NCBI RefSeq assembly: GCF_018860505.1
Contig: NZ_JAHKPU010000002.1
Location: 29,805-93,804 of the forward strand
DNA from: Pacificibacter marinus
GTDB lineage: Bacteria; Pseudomonadota; Alphaproteobacteria; Rhodobacterales; Rhodobacteraceae
DNA length: 64,000 bases
Direction: 5' to 3'
Both the position numbers and the translations under genes were made by a program. Under the pieces are notes generated by a model. The model was given only the letters and a program-made list of their open reading frames with translations. It had not been told where the DNA came from and ran no database searches. Positions 7,136-15,418 of this stretch are shown here, piece after piece; within the stretch, counting starts at the first letter, position 1; each line of letters starts with the position of its first letter.

Positions 7136-8626
7136 TTAGGCGTTGACCACGATGTGATCGAGTGTAATGCCCGTATCACCGTCCAAGCGGATCACCACGG
7201 GGACCTCTTGGCTCGAATAATCGGGTTCATAGACCACGATCACGTCAGAATAGCTCCCGTCGTCTGCATGAGTGATTTCAATGCGATCGATACTGTCTAA
7301 ATCTCCGTTGTCGATCATCAAGACGTCCTCAGTGATGTCAAAGTCGGTGATCCGCACAAAGGCGTTCTCGTTCTCGACAGAGTAAGCTCTTGGGCTCACA
7401 TGAATCGTGTCCGCGCCCTCTCCGCCGGTGATCACGGTGGTTTCGTCATCGGCGTTGAAGTGATCATTTACGGTAAACGTATCATCGCCGGCCCCGCCAA
7501 AGCTCGTGGTGCCTGCATCGACCTGAAGATTGTCATTGCCATCGCCACCATAGCCCGTCGCGCCATAGTCTAGGCTCACAAAGTCATCTCCAGAGCCACC
7601 GTGGGCCTCGGAATTTTCACCGCTGACAATAAGACTATCATCGCCCGTGCCGCCCATTGCGGTGCCCGCGCTGATGCTGATCCTATCATCGCCTTCGCCG
7701 CCATCAACGGTATCGACGATGAACCCGGTAATATCATCGTCGCCCGCGCCGCCTTCGATGACGATACCAGTGTCAAGATCGGTGCCGTCATCGGGCCAAT
7801 TGAAACCCAAACTATCAGTCCCCAACCGTGTGACGCCGGGGCCATAGGCGTTGATATCATCATCCCCATCACCGCCAATAAGGGTCACATCGAAATTATC
7901 TGTTTCGAGACGGTCATCCCCGTCACCACCCTCAACTGTGATGTTGTCTTCGTCTGTGCTGATCCAATCAAAGCCGTCGCTGCCAACTGTGTCTTCGGTG
8001 ACGATCGTTTCTGGAATACCATTAATCGTGACTACATAATCCGTTGGAAGAAACCCCACTATATCATCCCCGTCCGTATTCGCAGTGAGGTAATAGCTGT
8101 CGATGGGCGTGTTTGTCTCGATATCGCCGACGCGGGCGCTTGGGTCTTCGTTGGCCTCAACCTGCGAAAGATCAACAACCCCCAGAAGTTCAAGATCATG
8201 GGCCTCTTCAAAATCATCAAGCTCGAAATAGCCGCCGTCATCGCCAGGGATATCAGTACGATTTTCCCAGTTTTGACCGGACCAATCCACGCCCTCGGGC
8301 ACCAGATAAAAGCGCGCCTCGTCCCGTTCGAACTCATCTGAGTTGGGTTCGGTATCAGTATAGTACATGACGGCGATGCGGCCGGTTTCATCTTCGCCAA
8401 GCTCAATAGACACGCCCGTTTCCGTTAACGAAAATGACGCCCCAAGATCAGCGTCTGCGTCTGCGTCTGCGTCGATTGTGTCGTCGTCGCTTTGGTAAAG
8501 GACCCCGACGTCGCTTTCGTCGTTAGCGCGATTGGTGTCGCCTGAGGCGTTCTCGTCGTCATCGGGCAAAAGGCTATCTATTGCTAAGCCTGTTCCTAAC
8601 ATTGATAATAAAATAAGTGCGAGCAT
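7136..8626 (-). CDS. RTX-type calcium-binding repeat protein
   Basis: A 496-residue, very acidic protein. It begins with a hydrophobic segment (LALILLSMLGTGLAI, residues 2-16), then a low-complexity acidic stretch with an alternating Asp-Ala run near residue 53. The C-terminal half carries about nine glycine-rich nonapeptide units (GGDGDDRLE, GGDGDDDIN, GGAGDDDIT, GGEGDDRIS, GGTGDDSLI and so on), the Ca2+-binding beta-roll of RTX proteins, usually exported by type I secretion. No secretion ABC transporter is nearby. Similar proteins are common surface or secreted proteins in roseobacters. A link to conjugation, such as adhesion between mating cells, is only speculation. Confidence 0.85.
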   Translation of the reverse strand: MLALILLSMLGTGLAIDSLLPDDDENASGDTNRANDESDVGVLYQSDDDTIDADADADADLGASFSLTETGVSIELGEDETGRIAVMYYTDTEPNSDEFERDEARFYLVPEGVDWSGQNWENRTDIPGDDGGYFELDDFEEAHDLELLGVVDLSQVEANEDPSARVGDIETNTPIDSYYLTANTDGDDIVGFLPTDYVVTINGIPETIVTEDTVGSDGFDWISTDEDNITVEGGDGDDRLETDNFDVTLIGGDGDDDINAYGPGVTRLGTDSLGFNWPDDGTDLDTGIVIEGGAGDDDITGFIVDTVDGGEGDDRISISAGTAMGGTGDDSLIVSGENSEAHGGSGDDFVSLDYGATGYGGDGNDNLQVDAGTTSFGGAGDDTFTVNDHFNADDETTVITGGEGADTIHVSPRAYSVENENAFVRITDFDITEDVLMIDNGDLDSIDRIEITHADDGSYSDVIVVYEPDYSSQEVPVVIRLDGDTGITLDHIVVNA

Positions 8627-8993
8627 GACGCCCCCTAAAAAAAATAAAAAAATGGTTACACTTTAAACTGTAGAGTCGCGCTTACTCTCTGTCTACCCGC
8701 CCCCACACATGCGCAGCTTTTATCCTGCGGCGTTGGTCAATGCGGGTTAGAAGCGGACGTTTGCTGCGGTTGAAAGTGCCGCGTGCCGCCGAATGTCTGC
8801 TTTCTCATTCGGTTGGACTATATTTCGCACGCGCAGCGAATTCACACTTTCCGCCCTTGGTGTTTTTCGCTGCGGTCGCAATACTCAGAAAGCGGTTGTT
8901 GAGGCCGGCGCGGCGAATTCACACTTTACCCCGCATGGGAGACCTTCGCCGCAGCTTTGTTGAGCGCCAGCTTTCCCTACTCGAGGACCGGTG
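8627..8993. other. Intergenic region with roseobacter-type filler
   Basis: About 370 bp between two leftward genes with no convincing coding sequence. It includes an A-rich run just upstream of the RTX gene (8636-8652), degenerate segments of the kind GAATGTCTGCTTTCTCATTC, and the direct repeat listed at 8831-8927. Confidence 0.45.
8831..8927. repeat. Direct repeat of 20 bp, 77 bp apart
   Basis: Positions 8831-8850 and 8908-8927 share GCGC(A/G)GCGAATTCACACTTT with one difference. They lie in non-coding DNA. This may be relic intergenic repeat material rather than a regulatory site. Confidence 0.6.
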
Positions 8994-9281
8994 TCATTTC
9001 CTCACGCCGTCCAGAAGCTCCAAAACGCGCGCGTAGTCTTCGGTGAAGTCCCTAACCTGCTCAAAAACCTCCCGTCGCTCCTGATCCAGGCAACGGAAGT
9101 ACCGCTCGACATCGGTAAAATACGTCTCCGCATCACGCTGCAACAGATCTGCATAGGCCTGCACGTCATGTGCATTGGTCGGCATCCAGGGCGGCACAGG
9201 CGGCAGACAACTGCCCGCGATCGAGGCAGAACTCCAGCTCAGAACGATCATAACCGCCAATGTTTGTTTCAAAAGCGCCAT
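8994..9281 (-). CDS. Small secreted protein divergent from the virB operon
   Basis: A 95-residue protein with a signal peptide (residues 1-22, cleavage likely after ASIAG) and two or three cysteines in the mature part, which is otherwise helical and charged. The pattern SCLPPVPPWMP followed by a helix beginning AYADLLQRDAETYF is what I expect of small periplasmic proteins found beside VirB operons in Rhodobacteraceae, but I cannot name a family. It is transcribed away from virB1 and shares its upstream region, which holds the AT-rich palindromic element at 9358-9385. It may be co-regulated with conjugation. Confidence 0.6.
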   Translation of the reverse strand: MALLKQTLAVMIVLSWSSASIAGSCLPPVPPWMPTNAHDVQAYADLLQRDAETYFTDVERYFRCLDQERREVFEQVRDFTEDYARVLELLDGVRK

Positions 9282-9357
9282 ATTATCTTGGCTCAGCCAC
9301 TCCGTTGCAGTAAATTCGTTTCAACGCATGAATGGCGCAATAACGCAAATTGCACCT

Positions 9358-9385
9358 ATTGATTGCATAATTATAATATTGTATC
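9358..9385. promoter_or_regulatory. AT-rich element shared with the mob promoter
   Basis: This site contains ATTGATT, one variable base, an ATA-rich stretch, the 12-mer ATTATAATATTG and then one base plus ATC. The same arrangement, one base shorter, occurs at 31466-31492 upstream of mobC. It lies between the divergent secreted-protein gene and the virB operon. A site shared by the two halves of the transfer system is a good candidate for a common regulator or for IHF-like binding. Confidence 0.55.
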
Positions 9386-9444
9386 GGTTCGGTAGTCCAT
9401 GAGGGACTGCCGGGCTCATGCGAAATTCTGCAAGGCTCGATCCT

Positions 9445-9771
9445 ATGAATTTGATGCAAGACGCCCCAAATGTTGTCAGCGAAGAAGGGCTGCGCACACT
9501 GCTCGCCGAAGGACATTCGGCGGATGTCGTGTGCCGAGTTACGCCCAAACGTACAGGTGCTCAGTGGTCCGGAGTTTGGACCGTGCATTGCGTCTCGCCA
9601 GATGGCGAGACGCGCCGCCTGCTTGTCACCGCGCGCAACAACATGGCTGCTCGGGAATTCAAGACGATCAACGGCTTATCCAGCTTCCTTGCGGGCCTTG
9701 GTGTTTCGATCGTCTCAATCCCCATGCTCGAAGGCAAGGTTGCCTCGCACAAGCTGCACGACGCGGGCTAA
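9445..9771 (+). CDS. Conserved-type small protein opening the virB operon
   Basis: A 108-residue soluble protein without signal peptide, first gene of the T4SS operon. The sequence shows a helix (SEEGLRTLLAEG), then beta strands with VCRVTPKRTG, WTVHCVSPDGETRRLLVTARN, and a final helix NGLSSFLAGLGV. I recall similar short proteins at the head of virB operons in Rhodobacteraceae, but no function is established. The start at 9445 has AAGG nine bases upstream; an ATG at 9418 in frame is possible. Its end overlaps the start of virB1 by about 30 bases, so translation of the two is probably coupled. Confidence 0.65.
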   Translation: MNLMQDAPNVVSEEGLRTLLAEGHSADVVCRVTPKRTGAQWSGVWTVHCVSPDGETRRLLVTARNNMAAREFKTINGLSSFLAGLGVSIVSIPMLEGKVASHKLHDAG

Positions 9772-10414
9772 GCCACTTGCCGTCCTCGCAGCATTCCTTG
9801 CTGCACCCGCCTATTCTGAAGGCTTCGTGCTTTCCATGCGGGCCGATGGCCAGCTGGAAACCAAAGCACCCCAATCAGGGTTTGCACAAAGCTATGTCGA
9901 CGGGATTGGCGCAAACCCACCAGAGCTGATTGTTTTTGCAGCGCCAGAGCCTGAAGCTCCCCCACCTGCACCCGCCCGCGCAGTTCCCCGCCCCGAAATC
10001 CTCGCTGCCATTGAAAGCACCGCGCACCGTTATGGTGGGCATCCTGCACTACGCCGCGCCGGGCTCTCAGTGACGGAATGGCAGACGCTGTTCCAGGCCA
10101 ATATCGAAATCGAAAGCGCCTATCGCCCGAATGCGCGTAGTCCCGTAGGCGCGATTGGCCTCGGACAGTTGATGCCAGCGACGGCCGCGCAGCTCGGCGT
10201 GGATCCGCATAACTGGCAGGCCAATCTGGATGGCTCTGCCCGTTACCTTCTGATGATGTTGGCGCAGTTCGGCACGCCCGAACTCGCGCTTGCCGCCTAC
10301 AACGCGGGGCCTGACGCGGTCGCTCGCCATGGCGGCATCCCTCCCTACCGAGAAACCCAAAATCACGTGCGCCGCGTCATGGCCGTGCGTGATCGACTGA
10401 CTGGAGCCTCATGA
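9740..10414 (+). CDS. virB1: VirB1-like lytic transglycosylase
   Basis: A periplasmic peptidoglycan-cleaving enzyme that opens the wall for the secretion channel. The SLT domain covers roughly residues 90-215: IEIESAYRPNARS with the catalytic Glu, GAIGLGQLMPATA, and the C-terminal AAYNAGPDAV. A proline-rich linker precedes it. I place the start at a TTG (9740-9742) because it gives a clean signal peptide (RAKPLAVLAAFLAAPAYS) and has AAGG just upstream; the frame is open further upstream but would encode implausible residues that overlap the previous gene. The stop overlaps the ATG of virB2. Confidence 0.85.
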   Translation: MPRTSCTTRAKPLAVLAAFLAAPAYSEGFVLSMRADGQLETKAPQSGFAQSYVDGIGANPPELIVFAAPEPEAPPPAPARAVPRPEILAAIESTAHRYGGHPALRRAGLSVTEWQTLFQANIEIESAYRPNARSPVGAIGLGQLMPATAAQLGVDPHNWQANLDGSARYLLMMLAQFGTPELALAAYNAGPDAVARHGGIPPYRETQNHVRRVMAVRDRLTGAS

Positions 10415-10704
10415 TGCACATTCAATTCCGCACGATCCTGTCGCTGGCTCTGGTCAGTTTGATGATTGCCAATCCCGCGCTCGCGCAAAGTATCGACCTC
10501 TCACCGGTGCAAAACCTTCTCCAAGGCATCGTCGACACGATCACCGGCCCCTTGGGTATTGTCATCGGCACGCTGGCTTTGATCGGTGTGTTCCTCTCCT
10601 GGCTCTTCGGAATCCTCGACTTCCGCCAAGCCCTCTGGGTGCTGGTCGCTATCGCAGGCATCGCAGCTGCGCCGACCATCGTGACCGCCATCTGGGGCGC
10701 GTAA
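10411..10704 (+). CDS. virB2: VirB2/TrbC major pilin subunit
   Basis: A 97-residue pilin precursor. A signal sequence (residues 1-25, ending NPALAQ) is followed by a short polar loop and two hydrophobic helices separated by a small loop (GPLGIVIGTLALIGVFLSWLF and FRQALWVLVAIAGIAAAP), the standard VirB2 topology. The start ATG overlaps the virB1 stop. Mature pilin length would be about 72 residues. It is followed after seven bases by virB3. Family size and order in the operon make this assignment firm. Confidence 0.9.
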   Translation: MMHIQFRTILSLALVSLMIANPALAQSIDLSPVQNLLQGIVDTITGPLGIVIGTLALIGVFLSWLFGILDFRQALWVLVAIAGIAAAPTIVTAIWGA

Positions 10705-10711
10705 ATCCGGC

Positions 10712-10990
10712 ATGGCAACTCAAACCCGCCTCTTCCTGGGCCTGATCCGGCCGCCAAAGCTCATCGGCTTGCCGATCATGTATGCCATGGTTTGGCTCTT
10801 CGGGTTTGTGTTGCTGTTTCTCTGGGTCCAGAGCTGGCCGGTGATCATCATCGCCGCTCTGGCCTATCCTGTGCTGTGGAAAGCCGCTGACTGGGACCCG
10901 GCCTTTCTTGAGGTGATGGTCACCGCGCTGCAGGAAACGCCCCCGACGCCAAATCGCAAGATCCATTCGGGGGACAGCTATGCTGCGTGA
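10712..10990 (+). CDS. virB3: VirB3 inner-membrane protein
   Basis: A 92-residue inner-membrane protein that accompanies VirB4 in the channel base. The family motif is clear: RPPKLIGLPIMYAMV near residues 13-27, then a hydrophobic segment (FGFVLLFLW) and a second one (VIIIAALAYPVLW), ending in a polar tail. The stop lies inside the start of virB4 (11-base overlap), indicating translational coupling, and these two proteins are fused in some systems. Confidence 0.92.
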   Translation: MATQTRLFLGLIRPPKLIGLPIMYAMVWLFGFVLLFLWVQSWPVIIIAALAYPVLWKAADWDPAFLEVMVTALQETPPTPNRKIHSGDSYAA

Positions 10991-13346
10991 CCCCTCAGAT
11001 GATCTTGCGATGCTACCGGACTGGGCGCGCAAAGAGCGTCCAATGGCCAGCATGCTGCCCTATGTCAGCCTCGTGAATGACGTGACGATCCGCACACGCG
11101 GCAACGCACTGTTCCAGTGCATCCGCCTCGATGGCGTCAACAGCATGACAAGCGATGACGCACATCTAGAAAAGATCCGCGCGCTCTTCGCGGCGATCAT
11201 TGCGCAGATTGGGCCAGAGTTCAGTTTCTACGTCCACAAGGTTTCAAAAGCGATCGAGACGGCCTTGCCACCGGTTCGCGAGGAAGAGTTCGCGCAAGCG
11301 CTGGACACCCGCTGGCAATCGGCCATGGCTCGGGCGGGCCTGCGGGACAAAACGCTCACGCTGACAGTGCTGAAACGTCCTCCCCTCGGCGCGCGGCTAC
11401 GCCTGAAGCGTTCAGACTCAATCGAACAGATGAAAGACCAGACAGCCAAGCAGCTGCGCAAGCTCGAGGAGGTCGTCGGGTTTCTGCTGTCGTCCTTTGC
11501 AGAGATGAACCCGCGCCTTCTTGGAGCCGAAAGCGGCGAACTGCTTGGTTTCCTCGGGGCGCTCAACATTGGTCAGGAACGGCCGCTTTTCGCAAAATCG
11601 CGATTTGGCGTCATTGCCGAAGATGTGGCCAACACGCGCGTCACGTTTCAGGGGCGAGGCTTTACGCTGGACGACGGAACGGCGGGAAAGCGGTTTGGCA
11701 CCAGCTTTGCGATCAAGACCTATCCAGCCAAAACCAGCTGCACCATGTTCGATGAGCTGAACCTGCCCGTCGACATGGTCGTCACCCATTCCTTCACGCC
11801 GATCAACAGCAACATCATGGCCAGTCGGATCAAGCGGCAACAGCGTCTGATGAAGGCCAGCGATGACGGCGCGATTTCCCTCGCAGAAGAACTGGTCGAC
11901 GCGCTGGACGATCTGGAATCCAAGCGGCTCAGCTTTGGCGATCATCACATGACGGTGACGGTGTTCGCCGAGACCGAGGAAAAGTTGGAAGCGATCGCCG
12001 CCGAGGTGCGCAACATCGCGATCGGTGAAGGCGTCAATCTGGTGAACGAGAGCTTTGCGGCCCGAACCCATTATTTCGCGCAACACCCGGGCAATGGACA
12101 GATGCGCAGCCGCAAGGCCGCCATCACCAACACGAACTTTGCCGACCTCGCGGCGCTTCATCGCAGTCAATTGGGCAAACCCGGAGACAATGTACCTTGG
12201 GGCAAGCCGATAAGCATGTTTCCAACGCCTGAACGCTCGGGCTTCCTCTTCAACTACCACGAGGCCGGACAGCCAGACAAAGAACCGACTGGTGGTCATA
12301 CTTTGATCCTCGGCCGCCCTGGTTCTGGCAAATCAGTGCTGTCGGCCTTCCTCATGACCCAAGCGCGTCGCTGCGACGCGCGCGTGTTTGTCTTCGACTA
12401 TCGCACGGGCATGGAAATGGCGGTCCGCGCCAATTGCGGGCGCTACAGTGCCATCAAGGCAGGTGAAGCAACCGGTCTCAACCCGCTGCGCACCGAAATC
12501 GATGGGCGCGGTCAAGCCTGGCTCTCCGATTGGCTGGCGACGCTGCTGAATCGCACCGACAAGCCCCTGAGCCCAGTTCAGGTCAACCGGATCCAAGAGG
12601 TGGTGCGACAGAACGCTGGGGCGAACAATGCCGCCCTGCGCAACTGGCAGGATTTGGCCTCACTCTTTGTGGCTGGGGCAGATGAAGGGGATCTGTTCGA
12701 ACGGATCCAGGAATGGACGGCGGATGGCCGCTTTGGCTGGATCTTTGGACAAAGCTCTGAAGATACCTTCTCGCTCGATGGTAATGTCGTGGGGTTCGAC
12801 CTCACCGGCATTCTCGACAGCGAAAGCGAGAAAGAGCGCATGGCGGTCCTGTCCTACCTGTTTCGGCGGGTGGAGCGCGTGATCGAGGATCGCAAGCCGA
12901 CGCTGATCATCATCGATGAGGCCTGGAAGGCGCTCGACAACCCGTATTTCGCAGACCGGCTCAGCAACTGGCTGGTCACGGCACGCAAACAGAATGCCGT
13001 CGTTGTGATGATGACCCAATACGCAAGCCAGCTCGAGAAAACACGAACCGGCAAAACGATTTTCGAGGCCGTGCCGACACAGCTCCTGCTTCCCAACATC
13101 CGCGCCTCAGCCACCGATTACACCATGCTCGGTCTCACCGAAAAAGAGCTCAGCGTTTTGCTCGGCACAGGCAGCAACTCTCGCCTAGCGCTGGTGCGCG
13201 ACGATCAAGGCTCGGTGGTGGTCGACGCTGATTTAAGCGCCCTTGGCCCTTATCTCACGATCCTTGGCGGCATGGAAAAAGGCGAAGCGCTGGTTGGCGC
13301 GGATTACCGCCAAAACCCCGATTTTTGGAGACAGATTGATGCGTAG
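10980..13346 (+). CDS. virB4: VirB4 conjugation ATPase
   Basis: A 788-residue ATPase that energises assembly and substrate transfer at the inner-membrane base. The N-terminal CagE/TrbE region spans about 1-400. The C-terminal ATPase has Walker A GRPGSGKS near residues 444-451 and Walker B LIIIDEAWKAL near 640-650, followed by the arginine-rich motif region and a conserved MTQYASQL segment. Length is normal. It overlaps virB3 at the front and the small virB7-like lipoprotein gene at the end by eight bases. Confidence 0.96.
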   Translation: MLRDPSDDLAMLPDWARKERPMASMLPYVSLVNDVTIRTRGNALFQCIRLDGVNSMTSDDAHLEKIRALFAAIIAQIGPEFSFYVHKVSKAIETALPPVREEEFAQALDTRWQSAMARAGLRDKTLTLTVLKRPPLGARLRLKRSDSIEQMKDQTAKQLRKLEEVVGFLLSSFAEMNPRLLGAESGELLGFLGALNIGQERPLFAKSRFGVIAEDVANTRVTFQGRGFTLDDGTAGKRFGTSFAIKTYPAKTSCTMFDELNLPVDMVVTHSFTPINSNIMASRIKRQQRLMKASDDGAISLAEELVDALDDLESKRLSFGDHHMTVTVFAETEEKLEAIAAEVRNIAIGEGVNLVNESFAARTHYFAQHPGNGQMRSRKAAITNTNFADLAALHRSQLGKPGDNVPWGKPISMFPTPERSGFLFNYHEAGQPDKEPTGGHTLILGRPGSGKSVLSAFLMTQARRCDARVFVFDYRTGMEMAVRANCGRYSAIKAGEATGLNPLRTEIDGRGQAWLSDWLATLLNRTDKPLSPVQVNRIQEVVRQNAGANNAALRNWQDLASLFVAGADEGDLFERIQEWTADGRFGWIFGQSSEDTFSLDGNVVGFDLTGILDSESEKERMAVLSYLFRRVERVIEDRKPTLIIIDEAWKALDNPYFADRLSNWLVTARKQNAVVVMMTQYASQLEKTRTGKTIFEAVPTQLLLPNIRASATDYTMLGLTEKELSVLLGTGSNSRLALVRDDQGSVVVDADLSALGPYLTILGGMEKGEALVGADYRQNPDFWRQIDA

Positions 13347-13497
13347 ACTTTGCGTGCTGACCCTCACCCTTTTGACCCTGACAGCCTGCTCGGAATACCG
13401 GCCGTCCGAAGCTGAATGCTTCACCTTCTTTGCCGAAGTCAGCCGCAGCAATTGCAATTTCGAGCTGCTCGGGCCGATTGGTTCGCTGCATGAATAG
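13339..13497 (+). CDS. virB7: VirB7-like small lipoprotein
   Basis: A 52-residue lipoprotein. The start at 13339 gives a signal peptide RRLCVLTLTLLTLTAC whose lipobox (LTAC) places the lipidated cysteine at residue 17. The short mature peptide has two more cysteines (residues 27 and 39), as in VirB7 proteins that pair with VirB9 at the outer membrane. Longer in-frame starts would extend into virB4 and lose the signal peptide. It overlaps virB4 by eight bases and the next gene by eight bases. Sequence similarity alone is weak in this family; position and lipobox carry the call. Confidence 0.75.
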   Translation: MRRLCVLTLTLLTLTACSEYRPSEAECFTFFAEVSRSNCNFELLGPIGSLHE

Positions 13498-14638
13498 CCT
13501 CCGCCCGCATATCCTTGCGGGTTTGGTGTCGCTCGCCGCACCGGTGGCTTTTGCCCAAGGCGTGCCCACATTTGATGCGGGCATGTTCCTGCAGCGTGAA
13601 CGCGTGTTGCAGCAAGGCGAACAAGATCTGGCGCTGCAGCGAGATCGGCTGACCAAAGAAGAAGAGCTTGAGGCGATCGAGCAAGAACAACTCCAGGCGC
13701 TGGAAGACATCCTCAATGCCACGACGTTGACCAGCGGGAGTTCAGGCGCGCTGGTTGCGAGCTTGGAAGCTGGTTCATCACCTGAAAGCGCCGCAGAAAC
13801 GCTTTACGATCCTGTCGACCCAAATCTCGGCGCGGCCCAGTTGTTCGGCGATGCGTCCGGCTCGATCGAACAGCTGATCATTCGCGCCGCGCAGGAAACG
13901 CACCATATGTCCGGCGTGGGCACGGCGGGCCTTTCGCCCAAGCAATGGCGTTGCCTTCTGCAGGCGCTGATCTGGCAGGAAAGCCGCTTCACCATCGGCG
14001 CGCGATCCCCGGTCGGCGCGTTTGGCCTGACCCAGATCATGCCCGGTACGGCGCAGGATCTCGGGATTTACCCAGCCTATTATGAAAACCCCTACATCCA
14101 GGTCACCGGCGGCGCGCGCTATCTGGCACAGATGCTGGCCATGTTTGATGGCAACATCATTCACGGGCTAGCTGCCTACAATGCCGGTCCCGGCAACGTG
14201 CAGCGCTACAGCGGCGTGCCCCCTTTCGCTGAAACCCAGCACTACGTTCAGGTCATCCCCGAACGCTACAATCTCTACCTTGCCCGCGTCGGTGGCGTCG
14301 ATGCGCTTGGCACGATTGATCCCGTCTTGCTTGCCAACTCCACGATGAGCCTGACCTCTTTTGGGGCGGGGGTCTATGGCGACTACTCATTGGTCTCGGT
14401 GCAAGCGGCCGCGCTGCGCGTGCAGGACATCATCACCCGCATCGGCGAAACCGACGACATTCACGCGGCCATGTCGCTCAACACCTACGCGCGGGCCGAA
14501 CTCGCCCGCCTGATCGCCATCCGTACGCGCCTAAAGGCCGCCCATACCCGCCCGCTTAGCTCGGCCGAGCTGGCCATGGCGGCCGCACAGGCCCGCGAAC
14601 AAGACTTCATGCAATTCGATCTGGAGGCATTCCGATGA
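13490..14638 (+). CDS. VirB5-like/lytic transglycosylase fusion protein
   Basis: A 382-residue secreted protein joining two T4SS functions. After a signal peptide ending VAFA-Q, residues 22-80 show the AQGVPTFD opening and long coiled helix typical of VirB5 minor pilins; the next gene begins the same way. Residues about 120-260 form an SLT transglycosylase domain (WQESRFTIGARSP with the catalytic Glu, GAFGLTQIMPGTA, AAYNAGPGNV). The last 120 residues are helical again, like the VirB5 tail. The operon therefore has two transglycosylases, this one and virB1. The start at 13490 overlaps the virB7-like stop and its own stop overlaps the next ATG (ATGA). Confidence 0.8.
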   Translation: MNSLRPHILAGLVSLAAPVAFAQGVPTFDAGMFLQRERVLQQGEQDLALQRDRLTKEEELEAIEQEQLQALEDILNATTLTSGSSGALVASLEAGSSPESAAETLYDPVDPNLGAAQLFGDASGSIEQLIIRAAQETHHMSGVGTAGLSPKQWRCLLQALIWQESRFTIGARSPVGAFGLTQIMPGTAQDLGIYPAYYENPYIQVTGGARYLAQMLAMFDGNIIHGLAAYNAGPGNVQRYSGVPPFAETQHYVQVIPERYNLYLARVGGVDALGTIDPVLLANSTMSLTSFGAGVYGDYSLVSVQAAALRVQDIITRIGETDDIHAAMSLNTYARAELARLIAIRTRLKAAHTRPLSSAELAMAAAQAREQDFMQFDLEAFR

Positions 14639-15414
14639 TCCGCTTTCTTTCTAACGTTGCCACTTGCGCGCTGTTGGTTGCGTCACCCGTATCTGCCCAA
14701 GGTGTTCCGACTGTCGACACACGCAACATCGCCCAGGAAATTCGCCAACTGCAGCAGATGCTGAAGGATTTCGGGATCCAAACTGACCAGCTCGACACGC
14801 TTCTCGAACAACTCGACCTGGTTCAGCAGCAACTCGACACGCTCAACGAGACTTACGCAGCCCTGACCGGCGCGACGGATATCATCGAAATGGCCATGGG
14901 CGGCGACCTTGACGGCCTGCTCGATCAGGAATTCGGCGATCTCCTTGGCACCATCCGGCAAATCCAGAGCGGTGACTTCAGTGGCCTGATCGGCAATGCG
15001 GCCCCACAGATGGAAGGCCGCATGACGCAAGCCTTGGAGGACGCAGGTTTTGACCAAGATACCCTGTCCGACATGGCCAGCAGCGGCAATCCGGGTGCAG
15101 AACGCGTTGCTAGCCAGGCGGGCACTGGGGCGGTGATGTCGGCGGCGGCCGAGAACAGCTATGACGAAGCCGCGCAGTCCCTCGAGCGGGTCGAGCAGCT
15201 TGTGTCGCTGATCCCGGACATGGAAACGCTCAAGGAAGCCGTGGATCACAATACCCGCGTCACGGCCGAACTGGCGATTGCCATGACCCGCATGTGGGAG
15301 CTCGAGGCCATTCAGACCGTGGGTGCGGGCCAATCCGGCGTGGTGGATGCCGCCACGCTGGCCGAAGAGCGCCGCTACATGGACTTCACCCTGCCAGACC
15401 TGCGCGCGGACTGA
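14635..15414 (+). CDS. virB5: VirB5 minor pilin
   Basis: A 259-residue periplasmic/pilus-tip protein. A signal peptide (cleavage after PVSA) precedes the opening QGVPTVDTRNIAQEIRQLQQM, then long amphipathic helices with heptad spacing (QLDTLLEQLDLVQQQLDTLNE), a middle insertion rich in Gly and Asp, and a C-terminal helix. This is the usual VirB5/TraC arrangement. It starts in a four-base overlap with the preceding VirB5-transglycosylase fusion, with which it shares its N-terminal pattern, suggesting that the two arose by duplication. Confidence 0.85.
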   Translation: MIRFLSNVATCALLVASPVSAQGVPTVDTRNIAQEIRQLQQMLKDFGIQTDQLDTLLEQLDLVQQQLDTLNETYAALTGATDIIEMAMGGDLDGLLDQEFGDLLGTIRQIQSGDFSGLIGNAAPQMEGRMTQALEDAGFDQDTLSDMASSGNPGAERVASQAGTGAVMSAAAENSYDEAAQSLERVEQLVSLIPDMETLKEAVDHNTRVTAELAIAMTRMWELEAIQTVGAGQSGVVDAATLAEERRYMDFTLPDLRAD

Positions 15415-15418
15415 TCCC

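Noticed and set aside
7601..8341. Long open frame antisense to the RTX gene
   Set aside because: It arises from the repeated GGxGDD codons of the true gene on the other strand.
8740..9036. 98-residue frame in the RTX-virB intergenic region
   Set aside because: It has no ribosome-binding site, reads through repeat filler and overlaps the end of the small secreted protein gene on the other strand.
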